A program made the translations under genes and the position numbers. A stretch of DNA of 19,055 nt from Cacconaster sp045601245 (GTDB taxonomy: Bacteria > Bacteroidota > Bacteroidia > Bacteroidales > UBA932): NCBI GenBank assembly GCA_045601245.1, contig JAZRZH010000054.1, positions 1 to 19,055 of the forward strand, read 5' to 3'. Shown here piece by piece: positions 1-6,292 of this stretch (position 1 is its first letter; each line of letters opens with the position of its first letter). The notes below the pieces were generated by a model that was not told where the DNA came from, searched no databases, and saw only the letters and a list, made by a program, of their open reading frames with translations.

Positions 1-566
1 ATGCTCCGGAGGGATATGGCGATTATTATGCTTGGGGGGAAATTTCGCCATACTATAGGAGCGGCGGTTCTCAGAACACCTGGGAAGATGGCAAAGCAAG
101 TGGCTATGCCTGGGGCAGTTACAGATGGTGCAACGCATCCTCTTCAACAATGACCAAATATTGTACGGATCCTTCTTATGGAATGCAAGACGGATGTGTA
201 ACTCTGCTGCCGGAGGATGATGCAGCCCATGTGCAAATGGGGGACAAGTGGAGGATGCCGACTGGCGACGATTTTCAGGAATTGCTGGACAAATGCAATA
301 CGGAATGGACAAAGATGAACGGTGTGAACGGGATAAAGGTTACTGGTCTCAACGGCAATAGCATTTTTCTTCCTGCTTCCGGATATCGCACCGGTACAGG
401 AACCTATCTTGCCGGACTCTACGGCTATTATTGGTCATCTTCCCTTGCTGAAAGCAAGCCTTGCAATGCTTTCACCATGTACTTCTCCCAATATATGAAA
501 TACACGAATAATAACGAGATCAACAATCGCTGCTATGGGCAGGCCATCCGTCCGGTATGTGAATAA
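1..566 (+). CDS. FISUMP-domain surface protein, 3' part (5' end outside window)
   Basis: The frame is open from base 3 through the left edge, so only the last 187 codons are visible; the ATG at 150 is internal. The visible part matches the Fibrobacter succinogenes major paralogous (FISUMP, TIGR02145) domain. It has a GDYYAWGE segment near the start, then GDKWRMPTGDDFQELL, an LPASGYRTGTG block, YGYYWSSS, and a closing CYGQAIRPVC. These aromatic- and cysteine-containing blocks are the conserved core of the family, whose members are extracellular or outer-membrane proteins of unknown molecular function, often C-terminal to fimbrillin-like or Ig-like domains. Such N-terminal domains would lie outside the window. 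No terminator is seen before the sigma gene, which starts 22 bases downstream. A related protein lies at 16733-18772. The family call is firm; the role is unknown. Confidence 0.85.
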   Translation, partial: APEGYGDYYAWGEISPYYRSGGSQNTWEDGKASGYAWGSYRWCNASSSTMTKYCTDPSYGMQDGCVTLLPEDDAAHVQMGDKWRMPTGDDFQELLDKCNTEWTKMNGVNGIKVTGLNGNSIFLPASGYRTGTGTYLAGLYGYYWSSSLAESKPCNAFTMYFSQYMKYTNNNEINNRCYGQAIRPVCE

Positions 567-588
567 AAAACACTAACTTAGCCGACTG

Positions 589-1074
589 ATGAGTGTTCAG
601 AGATTGTCCTTCCCCGAGATTGCCCGAATGTACCAGCAGCCGCTGTATTGGTATATCCGCAGGATTGTTCTGGTGCATGAGGATGCGGAAGATATCCTTC
701 AGGAGACATTCATCAAAGCGTACAGGAATCTTTGGAAACTGCGCAACAATGATGCGCTGAAACCGTGGCTCTACAGAATAGCCACGAATGAGATCAACCG
801 TTATTTCAGAAAGCGCAGGGATGTGGTCACGATGGAAAAACTACCTGATTCGGAGCTGGCAGGCACAGAGCCTGTTTCATCCGGGAGAGTGTCGGAGATC
901 ATTTCATCCGCTTTCCTGCGGATGAGTCCGCTTCAGCGGGAGGTGTTCAGCCTGAAATATTACGAGGATCTGGACTACGGGCAGATAAGCAGAATCACCG
1001 GATCGAGTACCAATACGCTTATGGTCAGTTATCACGAAGCACGAAAAAAGATAGAAAAGGAGATAGACAGATGA
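589..1074 (+). CDS. ECF-type RNA polymerase sigma factor
   Basis: The 161-aa protein has the two domains of an extracytoplasmic-function sigma-70 factor and the usual length. Region 2 spans about residues 5-77, with the core-binding motif DAEDILQETFIKAYRNL (32-48) and the -10-binding segment LKPWLYRIATNEINRYFRK. Region 4 spans about 105-160, with MSPLQREVFSLKYYEDLDY followed by a helix-turn-helix. It should direct RNA polymerase to a small regulon when released from an anti-sigma factor. Its stop overlaps the start of the next gene by 4 bases (ATGA), so the two are translationally coupled. That next gene encodes a one-helix membrane protein and is the likely anti-sigma factor. No autoregulatory promoter could be recognised upstream. 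The target genes cannot be inferred. Confidence 0.93.
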   Translation: MSVQRLSFPEIARMYQQPLYWYIRRIVLVHEDAEDILQETFIKAYRNLWKLRNNDALKPWLYRIATNEINRYFRKRRDVVTMEKLPDSELAGTEPVSSGRVSEIISSAFLRMSPLQREVFSLKYYEDLDYGQISRITGSSTNTLMVSYHEARKKIEKEIDR

Positions 1075-1316
1075 GTGATATCAGATTGACGACACCCGAA
1101 GGCTATTTTGAAAAGAGTCTTGCCAGGACCCTTGCCAGGGCGGCAGGAATCGGCAGACGCAGAAAGCTTGCGCTGTATTTGTGCGCCGCAGTTGTGCTGC
1201 TGCTCGGGGCTTATTGCTCAATTCATGCGATATATAATATCAGATATGAAAAAGAATATCTCGCCTTGCAGGCTGAAATGGCCCGCCTTGACATTTTTCT
1301 TGAAATTAATCAATAG
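1071..1316 (+). CDS. Small single-pass membrane protein, candidate anti-sigma factor
   Basis: This 81-aa protein overlaps the sigma gene by 4 bases. It has a short cytoplasmic N-terminus containing TPEGYFE (residues 8-14). That resembles the PEgYF motif that I recall at the N-termini of small regulators encoded next to ECF sigma genes in Bacteroidota. A basic stretch GRRRK (28-32) precedes one strong transmembrane helix (about 33-53, rich in Leu, Ala and Val). A short, charged, probably helical tail of about 27 residues follows. No zinc-binding HxxxCxxC anti-sigma motif is present. Role is inferred from position and topology: membrane tethering and inhibition of the upstream sigma factor. It is far shorter than FecR-type anti-sigma factors and lacks their periplasmic domain. 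The next gene starts 3 bases after the stop and may supply the missing periplasmic sensing part. Confidence 0.75.
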   Translation: MSDIRLTTPEGYFEKSLARTLARAAGIGRRRKLALYLCAAVVLLLGAYCSIHAIYNIRYEKEYLALQAEMARLDIFLEINQ

Positions 1317-1319
1317 CAT

Positions 1320-1718
1320 ATGAAACGTACCATCACACTTTTAATTATCACATTATTTTTGGGAATTAATGCTTCTGCTCAACCTCAGAAGCATCAGAAG
1401 ATGATCCATATGGCAGCTGTACGTGTCGCCCGCCAGCTTGAAATCGGCGATTCTGAACGCGAGACATTCATTGTATTGTATCAGAACTATAAAAAGGAAT
1501 GCGGCCGTATCATGAAAACCCAGCCAGCCGTCGGTAAGGATTCTGAATCAAATGCCGAATTGAAAATTCTCAGCGATTTTGATAAGAGCGAGAAGATGCT
1601 GGCCCTGAGAAAACAATATTACTACAAGTTCCGGGAGATACTTTCGCCATCCTTGATCCAGAAGATGTACGATATGGAGAAGTCTGCGGTGACGTCACGC
1701 GCAGGAAATCGGGAATGA
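1320..1718 (+). CDS. Secreted LTxxQ/Spy-CpxP-like small protein
   Basis: The 132-aa protein has an N-terminal signal peptide (residues 1-21, ending ASA|Q). The rest is almost entirely charged helix. Two segments look like the helical repeats of Spy/CpxP-type periplasmic proteins: VARQLEIGDSERETFIVLYQ (36-55) and the C-terminal KFREILSPSLIQKMYDMEK, where LSPSLIQ stands for the LTPxQ motif. Family members are periplasmic chaperones or sensors; CnrX, for example, partners an anti-sigma protein. Its position as third gene of a sigma/membrane-protein operon, 3 bases after the previous stop, suggests it helps set sigma activity in the periplasm. The motif match is degenerate, so this rests on secondary-structure pattern and context. 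It converges on the cassette at 1791-2682, with a 72-base gap and no clear terminator. Confidence 0.7.
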   Translation: MKRTITLLIITLFLGINASAQPQKHQKMIHMAAVRVARQLEIGDSERETFIVLYQNYKKECGRIMKTQPAVGKDSESNAELKILSDFDKSEKMLALRKQYYYKFREILSPSLIQKMYDMEKSAVTSRAGNRE

Positions 1719-1790
1719 TGCTGGAGGAGCCATATGATTACCTCTTTTGAGTAGATCACCAATAATAGTGGCAGAATTCAAAACAGCTTC

Positions 1791-2009
1791 TCAATCGTCA
1801 AGCTCATCCCGAAGATACGAATAGACATATCTGGATGACTGGAAATATAATCCGGACTCGGGGGCGCAAAGTTTTTCGAACAGTTTGGATTGGTAAATAT
1901 CATCAAAGGCCTGCTGTATGGAACAGCCGGTATCTTCCATTCTGAAGGCGATAAGATCCTTGATTATCTCCTCCTTCATATTTTGGAACTCAGCCTGCGT
2001 GACCTTCAT
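1791..2009 (-). CDS. 72-aa protein, third gene of the DUF3990 cassette
   Basis: A small acidic protein with no signal peptide or membrane segment, so probably cytoplasmic. It looks mostly helical: an N-terminal KEEIIKDLIAFRMEDTG segment, then IQQAFDDIYQSKLFEKLCAP and a closing YVYSYLRDELDD. I recall similar small proteins beside DUF3990 genes, but no named function. Its ATG lies inside the stop of the DUF3990 gene (ATGA, 2006-2009), so production is coupled to that gene. If the cassette is a toxin-antitoxin system, this protein or the DUF3791-like one would be the candidate antitoxin; nothing in the sequence decides between them. No terminator is obvious before the convergent gene end at 1718. 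Confidence 0.7.
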   Translation of the reverse strand: MKVTQAEFQNMKEEIIKDLIAFRMEDTGCSIQQAFDDIYQSKLFEKLCAPESGLYFQSSRYVYSYLRDELDD

Positions 2010-2470
2010 ATCTTCTTGAGTCGATCAATGGCCTTCTGCGTACAGAAAGCATACTGAAATGTTATTCCCTTGATGTACTTGATTCGTTCGAGAAATTCTG
2101 CGAATGTGATGTAGCCTTGTTTGAACCGGGTGATCTGTGCTCCTATCCTGTCATTTGCAATAGGACCATAGACCACGTCAAAATCGTGGAGCGTCTTGCC
2201 ATTAGGTTCTGTACGATGTTCATAGACGAAATGTGCCCATTCCTCCGAGTAGGAATCAAAAGATTTCACCCGAAGTCCATCGAAGGAATCAATTTCGAAC
2301 CCGGTGACCACTTCAATGCCACCAAGCAGTTCTGCTTTGAAAGCAGCCATCTCCTTTGCCTGCTCCAAGTCCGGGGAGAGATAGAATGCATGTCCGTAGT
2401 CCTTGTTGGGCTTTGACATGAATAAGTCAATCGCATCTATCTGAAGGTTCGATCCGTGGTACAGTTTCAT
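2006..2470 (-). CDS. DUF3990 protein, ADP-ribosyltransferase-like
   Basis: The 154-aa protein carries the hallmarks of DUF3990: LYHGS at residues 3-7, KDYGHAFYLSPDLEQAKEMA (23-42), a SEEWAHFVYEHR segment in the middle, DFDVVYGPIANDRI (97-110), and FQYAFCTQKAIDRL near the C-terminus. The opening YHG and the following GxxFYLS resemble the first two catalytic-site blocks (His, Tyr) of ADP-ribosyltransferase-fold proteins, and I recall DUF3990 being grouped with that superfamily. A transferase activity is therefore plausible but not shown; no third catalytic acid can be assigned with certainty. There is no signal peptide, so it acts inside the cell. It overlaps its upstream and downstream neighbours by 4 bases each, which indicates a fixed three-gene unit. 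Family assignment is confident; function is inference. Confidence 0.85.
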   Translation of the reverse strand: MKLYHGSNLQIDAIDLFMSKPNKDYGHAFYLSPDLEQAKEMAAFKAELLGGIEVVTGFEIDSFDGLRVKSFDSYSEEWAHFVYEHRTEPNGKTLHDFDVVYGPIANDRIGAQITRFKQGYITFAEFLERIKYIKGITFQYAFCTQKAIDRLKKI

Positions 2471-2682
2471 AGTTTCCCTCCTTTTCTGCGGCAGTATTCA
2501 GAGAGGCTTTCAATGTTCTCCTCGACGGACAGAGTATGCATAACCCCATAGTGTTTCTCGCATAGTGAAAGAGCTCCATAGCCTCCAAGATATGCATAGG
2601 CATCCGCTTCTGAGATGTTTTTATAACTAGCGAACTCAGAAACAATGAGCACGAGATACTCAATAATATTCAAGACATTCAT
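2467..2682 (-). CDS. DUF3791-like small protein, first gene of cassette
   Basis: This 71-aa protein is read from the ATG at 2682 (MNVLNIIEYLVLIVSEFA). The frame stays open to 2781, but the -7 promoter element at 2696-2703 leaves almost no leader, so the longer form would start upstream of transcription. An ATG at 2688 (MPMNV) is the alternative. The pattern is an N-terminal hydrophobic helix, then NISEADAYAYLGGYGALSLC, then HYGVMHTLSVEENIESL. This resembles DUF3791 proteins, which commonly accompany DUF3990 genes. It is too polar overall to be a secreted protein. The stop overlaps the DUF3990 start by 4 bases (ATGA). It may be an antitoxin or accessory subunit; this is a guess from context. 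Confidence 0.72.
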   Translation of the reverse strand: MNVLNIIEYLVLIVSEFASYKNISEADAYAYLGGYGALSLCEKHYGVMHTLSVEENIESLSEYCRRKGGKL

Positions 2683-2695
2683 TGGCATACAAACG

Positions 2696-2703
2696 CAAAT
2701 ATA
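2696..2703 (-). promoter_or_regulatory. -7 promoter element of the DUF3791/DUF3990 cassette
   Basis: Minus-strand TATATTTG matches the Bacteroidota TAnnTTTG element exactly. A partial -33 match (GTTT) lies 19 bases further upstream. Transcription would begin around 2689-2690, only a few bases before the ATG at 2682, so the first gene would be translated from a nearly leaderless message. Confidence 0.55.
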
Positions 2704-3010
2704 TAAATAATTTCCGGTTACTAAACCGCAGGCAAAGCTAGAATGGCCGACAAATGCCCCGATTCGTCGATGAGTTGGCATTGGACCGACCTGAGTACAT
2801 GGAGTTAAACTTACAAGAATTAATGGAATCGGTTATAGCAGGATAACGTATCAGAACCGTTAGTGTACAGTAATCAATCAGATATGTAATTATTCATTAC
2901 GTCCGCACGTTTGTTAAGAAATAATTCCTATATTTATAGTTCGCACATATTATTTGCAGTCATCTGCAAATGTCTTCCAAAAATTAGGGCACGATTTAGG
3001 GCGCGAAAAA
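2704..3010. other. Intergenic region between cassette promoter and tRNA-Ser terminator
   Basis: No recognisable complete gene. It is AT-richer than the flanking genes. It holds a 30-codon frame at 2754-2846 (+), an 8-bp perfect hairpin ATTTGCAG/CTGCAAAT with a 4-base loop at 2952-2971, and a short tandem repeat ATTAGGGCACG/TTTAGGGCGCG (2983-2993 and 2995-3005). None of these has an assigned function. Confidence 0.5.
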
Positions 3011-3011
3011 G

Positions 3012-3047
3012 AAAAAGTGGCTTGTAGACATCTACAAGCCACTTTTT
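3012..3047 (-). terminator. Rho-independent terminator of tRNA-Ser
   Basis: A perfect 17-bp inverted repeat (3012-3028 with 3031-3047) with a 2-base centre begins only 3 bases past the tRNA 3' end. Read on the minus strand it ends in a run of five T. The core stem contains GTGGCTTGTAGA and its complement. Confidence 0.85.
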
Positions 3048-3049
3048 GG

Positions 3050-3134
3050 CGGAGAGAGAGGGATTCGAACCCCCGAACCCTTGCAGGTCAACAGTTTTCA
3101 AGACTGCCGCTATCGACCACTCAGCCATCTCTCC
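3050..3134 (-). tRNA. tRNA-Ser (anticodon UGA)
   Basis: The 85-base minus-strand gene folds as a serine tRNA. The acceptor stem is GGAGAGA/TCTCTCC with discriminator G. The anticodon stem-loop is GCAGT-CTTGAAA-ACTGT, giving anticodon TGA. A long class II variable arm follows, then a T-arm with GGTTCGAATCC. The 3' CCA is not encoded, as is usual in Bacteroidota. A complete promoter lies immediately upstream and a strong hairpin terminator immediately downstream, so it is a single-gene transcript. Its 3' end faces the DUF3990 cassette. Confidence 0.96.
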
Positions 3135-3144
3135 ATCGGGACTG

Positions 3145-3174
3145 CAAAGGTATGTATTTTTTTTGATTCACAAA
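3145..3174 (-). promoter_or_regulatory. Promoter of tRNA-Ser
   Basis: On the minus strand, TTTG (3171-3174) and TACCTTTG (3145-3152) are separated by 18 bases. This is a textbook Bacteroidota -33/-7 promoter (TTTG and TAnnTTTG). The tRNA 5' end is 11 bases downstream of the -7 element. Confidence 0.85.
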
Positions 3175-3216
3175 GAAAAATATTCCAAATATGCAGCCCC
3201 ATTGCTGTTCCCGCTG

Positions 3217-5124
3217 TTACAGATAGTCGTCGAAGTAGGCGATGACCTTGTCCATCAGGTGGATGCGGTCCTTGCCGCTGACGTTGTGCGGGTGTGTCGG
3301 GTATGGGAAGTAGTCCACCGGCACATTGTTCTTGATGCAGGCTTCGACGAAACTCAGGCTGTGCTCCCAGACGACGGTGCTGTCCATTGCGCCCTGGCAG
3401 ATGAGCAGTTTGCCCTTGACGTCCTTGGCGCGCGGGATGAGGCTGGTGGAGGCGAAGCCTTCGGGATTGGTGGCTTCGGTCTCCATATAGCGTTCGCCGT
3501 ACATTATCTCGTACCATTTCCAGTCTATGACAGGACCGCCTGCGACGGCTACCTTGAAGGTTTCAGGGTAGTTGACCAGCAGTGAGATGGTCATGAATCC
3601 GCCGTAGCTCCAGCCGTGTACACCTATGCGGTCGGCATCGACCCAGGAGTGCGATTTGAGCCACTTGATACCTTCCATCTGGTCAGCCATTTCGGCCTTG
3701 CCGCACTGGCGGTGGATGGCCTTCTCATATTCGGAGCCCTGATGTCCGGAGCCGCGGTTGTCCATTGAGAAGACGATGTATCCCTTGTTTGCGAGGATGA
3801 GCGCCCATTTCGCGAAGCCGGCTATGTAGTTGTCGGCCACCAGTCTGTTGTGCGGTCCTCCGTATACATAAAGGACTACCGGATATTTCTTCGACGGGTC
3901 GAAGTCTGCGGGTTTCATTATCTTGTACGGGTTGTCGAAGCGGCCGTCTGCGCTCTTGACGAACCCGGTCTCAATGACGCAGTTGGTGAGTTTCGGGTTG
4001 AGGTCGCTGCGCTCCGTGCGGAGCAGTTCCTTGACCATCTTCTTGCCGTCGATAGTGTAGATGCAGATTGTCTGCGGCACGTCAACGGACGTGCAGTAGT
4101 CCGCGAAGTATTTGCCGTCGGGGCTGATTGTGCAGGTATGGTTGCCCTTTCCCGGGGTGAGGTTCTGCATTGTGCCCTTCTTGACGTTCACGCGGCAGAA
4201 TGTGCGGCCGACGACTGAGTTCTCATAGGAATAGTAATAAACGAATTTGTCATCCTGGCCCATATAATCCACGTCCGCATCAACGTTTGTGAGGCGGCTG
4301 ACGGTGCCCGCGGAGACAGAGCAGAGGTAGAGGTTCCAGAATCCCGAACGGCAGTCAGTGGCGTAGATGAATTTGTCCGGGTCGGATTTTAGGAACTGGA
4401 GCGGGCGCTGCGGCTCCACGAAACGTGAGTCCTCTTCTGTAAGGAATGTGCCCTCGAATGCGCCGGTGGCCGCATTGTAGCAGTTGAGGTGCATATGCTT
4501 CTGTGCGCGGTCGAGAACCTGGATCCAGATGCGGTCGGATGCCGGACTCCAGGTGATGTTGGTCAGGTAACGCTCGTCGTCGAAATCGGTGACATCCATC
4601 CATACGGTGGTGCCGGCGGCGATGTCATATACGCCGAGACGCACTTTCTCGGAAGCCATTCCGTTCATCGGATATTTGATGTTCTCAATCTTGCCGGTCC
4701 TGGAGCGGATGTCAAAGAGCGGGAAAAACGTCACGCGGCTCTCGTCTTTCTGGTAGAATGCGATCTTGGATTCGTCGGGGGAGATGAATATGCCGTCTTT
4801 GATGCCGAATTCGTTGCGGCTTACGCTCTGTCCGCTGACGATGTTGGGATCGGACTCGGTGGTGATGGCATGCTCCACGCCTTCGAGGTCCCTGTAATAA
4901 ACGTTATTGTTTTTCGGGAAGGCCTTGATCTTCGGCTCTTCCTTCGCCTTCTTCGCTGCTCCCATAGCGGCAATCTCCTTGTCGCCGGTCCAATGGTATG
5001 CCGCCGAAGGAAGCGCAACCCCCTTGCCAAGAATCGCCTCCTCCATAGTGATGACATTGTCCTGAGCCGCAGCGGTGGAGATGAATGCCGCTATGAATGC
5101 CGCACAAAGCAGAAATCTCTTCAT
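3217..5124 (-). CDS. Secreted S9 (dipeptidyl-peptidase IV-like) serine peptidase
   Basis: The 635-aa protein is read from the ATG at 5124, which opens a signal peptide (MKRFLLCAAFIAAFISTAAAQ); the frame extends 11 codons upstream but those precede the signal. The N-terminal half (about residues 80-390) has the repeated strand patterns of the DPP IV beta-propeller, including SPDESKIAF and SPDGKYF. The C-terminal alpha/beta-hydrolase domain (about 405-635) has the catalytic triad: Ser506 in GWSYGG, Asp581 in QGAMDSTV, His613 in HPHNV. It also has the family signature NRGSGHQGSEYEKA. The Glu-Glu motif that fixes peptide N-termini in classical DPP IV is not evident, so exact specificity is open. 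The protein should be periplasmic and process small peptides. It starts 13 bases after the galK stop, as the last gene of that operon. Confidence 0.92.
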   Translation of the reverse strand: MKRFLLCAAFIAAFISTAAAQDNVITMEEAILGKGVALPSAAYHWTGDKEIAAMGAAKKAKEEPKIKAFPKNNNVYYRDLEGVEHAITTESDPNIVSGQSVSRNEFGIKDGIFISPDESKIAFYQKDESRVTFFPLFDIRSRTGKIENIKYPMNGMASEKVRLGVYDIAAGTTVWMDVTDFDDERYLTNITWSPASDRIWIQVLDRAQKHMHLNCYNAATGAFEGTFLTEEDSRFVEPQRPLQFLKSDPDKFIYATDCRSGFWNLYLCSVSAGTVSRLTNVDADVDYMGQDDKFVYYYSYENSVVGRTFCRVNVKKGTMQNLTPGKGNHTCTISPDGKYFADYCTSVDVPQTICIYTIDGKKMVKELLRTERSDLNPKLTNCVIETGFVKSADGRFDNPYKIMKPADFDPSKKYPVVLYVYGGPHNRLVADNYIAGFAKWALILANKGYIVFSMDNRGSGHQGSEYEKAIHRQCGKAEMADQMEGIKWLKSHSWVDADRIGVHGWSYGGFMTISLLVNYPETFKVAVAGGPVIDWKWYEIMYGERYMETEATNPEGFASTSLIPRAKDVKGKLLICQGAMDSTVVWEHSLSFVEACIKNNVPVDYFPYPTHPHNVSGKDRIHLMDKVIAYFDDYL

Positions 5125-5137
5125 ATCTGAAAAATGC

Positions 5138-6283
5138 TTATTCGATCCTTGAAGCACCGTCGGAGATTACTACGTCGTAAACTTTTGGTTCGTGGCCGTA
5201 CCTGGCGCTGAACTGAGCCTTGGCTGCTTCAATGAACGGCTGGTAGAGTTCATCCTTGACGAGGTTTATGGTGCATCCGCCGAAACCTCCGCCCATCACG
5301 CGGGAGCCGGTGACATCCATCTTGCGGGCGAGTTTGTTGAGGAAGTCGAGTTCATCGCAGCTCACCTCATAGAGTTTGCTCATTCCGAAGTGTGTCTGGT
5401 ACATCATCTCGCCGACGGTCTCGTAGTCATCGCGCTCGAGGGCGTCGCATACGTCGAGGACGCGCTGGACTTCTCCGATGACATATTCCGCACGGAGGAA
5501 ATCCTCTTCCGGAATCTCTTCCCGGACCTCATCCAGCCAGAGGCGCTTCGCGTCGCTGAGGAATTCGACCTCCGGGTGGTTCCTGCGGATGGCTGCGGCT
5601 GCATTCTCGCAGGATTCGCGTCGCTTGTTATATGCGGAAGATGCGAGTTCGTGCTTTACGCAGGTGTCGATCAAAACGAGTTTGTATCCCTTGGGATTGA
5701 ACGGGAAGTACTTGTATTCCATCGTCTTGCAGTTGAGGCGGATGAGGCATCCGGCCTTTCCGAAGCAGGATGCGAACTGGTCCATTATGCCGCACTTCAC
5801 ACCGCAGTAGTTGTGCTCTGTGGACTGTCCGATACGGGCGAGTTCGAATTTGTCTATACCGTTGCTCCATAGTTCATTGATTGCATATGCGAAGGTGCTT
5901 TCGAGCGCAGCGGAGGAGGAGAGACCCGCTCCGAGCGGTACGTTGCCGCAGAATACCGTGTCGAATCCGCCGACCTTGCCGCCGCGTTTTGCAGTCTCGC
6001 GGCATACGCCGAAGATGTAGCGCGCCCACTGCTTGTCGGGCTTGTCCTCTTCATTGAGGCCGAATTCGCACATTTCGCCGTAGTCGATGGAATATGCACG
6101 GACCTTGTCCGTGTCGTTCGGACGGATTGCGGCCATTATCACTTTGTCGATGGCCCCCGGGAATACATAACCGCCATTATAGTCGGTGTGCTCGCCGATG
6201 AGGTTGATGCGTCCTGCTGATGCGAATATCGGGCTTTCGCCGCCGAAGAGTTCGGCGAATTTGTTCTTGATCTGTTCTTTCAT
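5138..6283 (-). CDS. galK: Galactokinase
   Basis: This 381-aa GHMP kinase transfers phosphate from ATP to alpha-D-galactose, giving galactose 1-phosphate, the first step of the Leloir pathway in the cytoplasm. The galactokinase signature GRINLIGEHTDYNGGYVFP covers residues 24-42. The GHMP ATP-binding motif GNVPLGAGLSSSAALE covers 113-128. The catalytic Asp is D168 in GIMDQF, and the third motif GGGFGGC is at 331-337. Length is normal for the family and there is no signal peptide. The start lies 9 bases after the stop of the upstream GH2-mutarotase gene, and the S9 peptidase follows 13 bases downstream, so the three are almost certainly one transcript. No galT, galE or sugar transporter is present in the window. 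Confidence 0.97.
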   Translation of the reverse strand: MKEQIKNKFAELFGGESPIFASAGRINLIGEHTDYNGGYVFPGAIDKVIMAAIRPNDTDKVRAYSIDYGEMCEFGLNEEDKPDKQWARYIFGVCRETAKRGGKVGGFDTVFCGNVPLGAGLSSSAALESTFAYAINELWSNGIDKFELARIGQSTEHNYCGVKCGIMDQFASCFGKAGCLIRLNCKTMEYKYFPFNPKGYKLVLIDTCVKHELASSAYNKRRESCENAAAAIRRNHPEVEFLSDAKRLWLDEVREEIPEEDFLRAEYVIGEVQRVLDVCDALERDDYETVGEMMYQTHFGMSKLYEVSCDELDFLNKLARKMDVTGSRVMGGGFGGCTINLVKDELYQPFIEAAKAQFSARYGHEPKVYDVVISDGASRIE

Positions 6284-6292
6284 ATCTGGAAA

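Noticed and set aside
3046..3585. 179-codon open frame on the + strand across tRNA-Ser and the end of the S9 peptidase gene
   Set aside because: Its first part is the complement of a tRNA and the rest is antisense to a clear peptidase domain; the translation looks like reversed codons of that gene.
4489..5872. Long + strand frames of 213 and 226 codons (4489-5130 and 5192-5872)
   Set aside because: Both lie opposite the S9 peptidase and galK, whose catalytic motifs are intact; the open frames follow from third-position GC bias.
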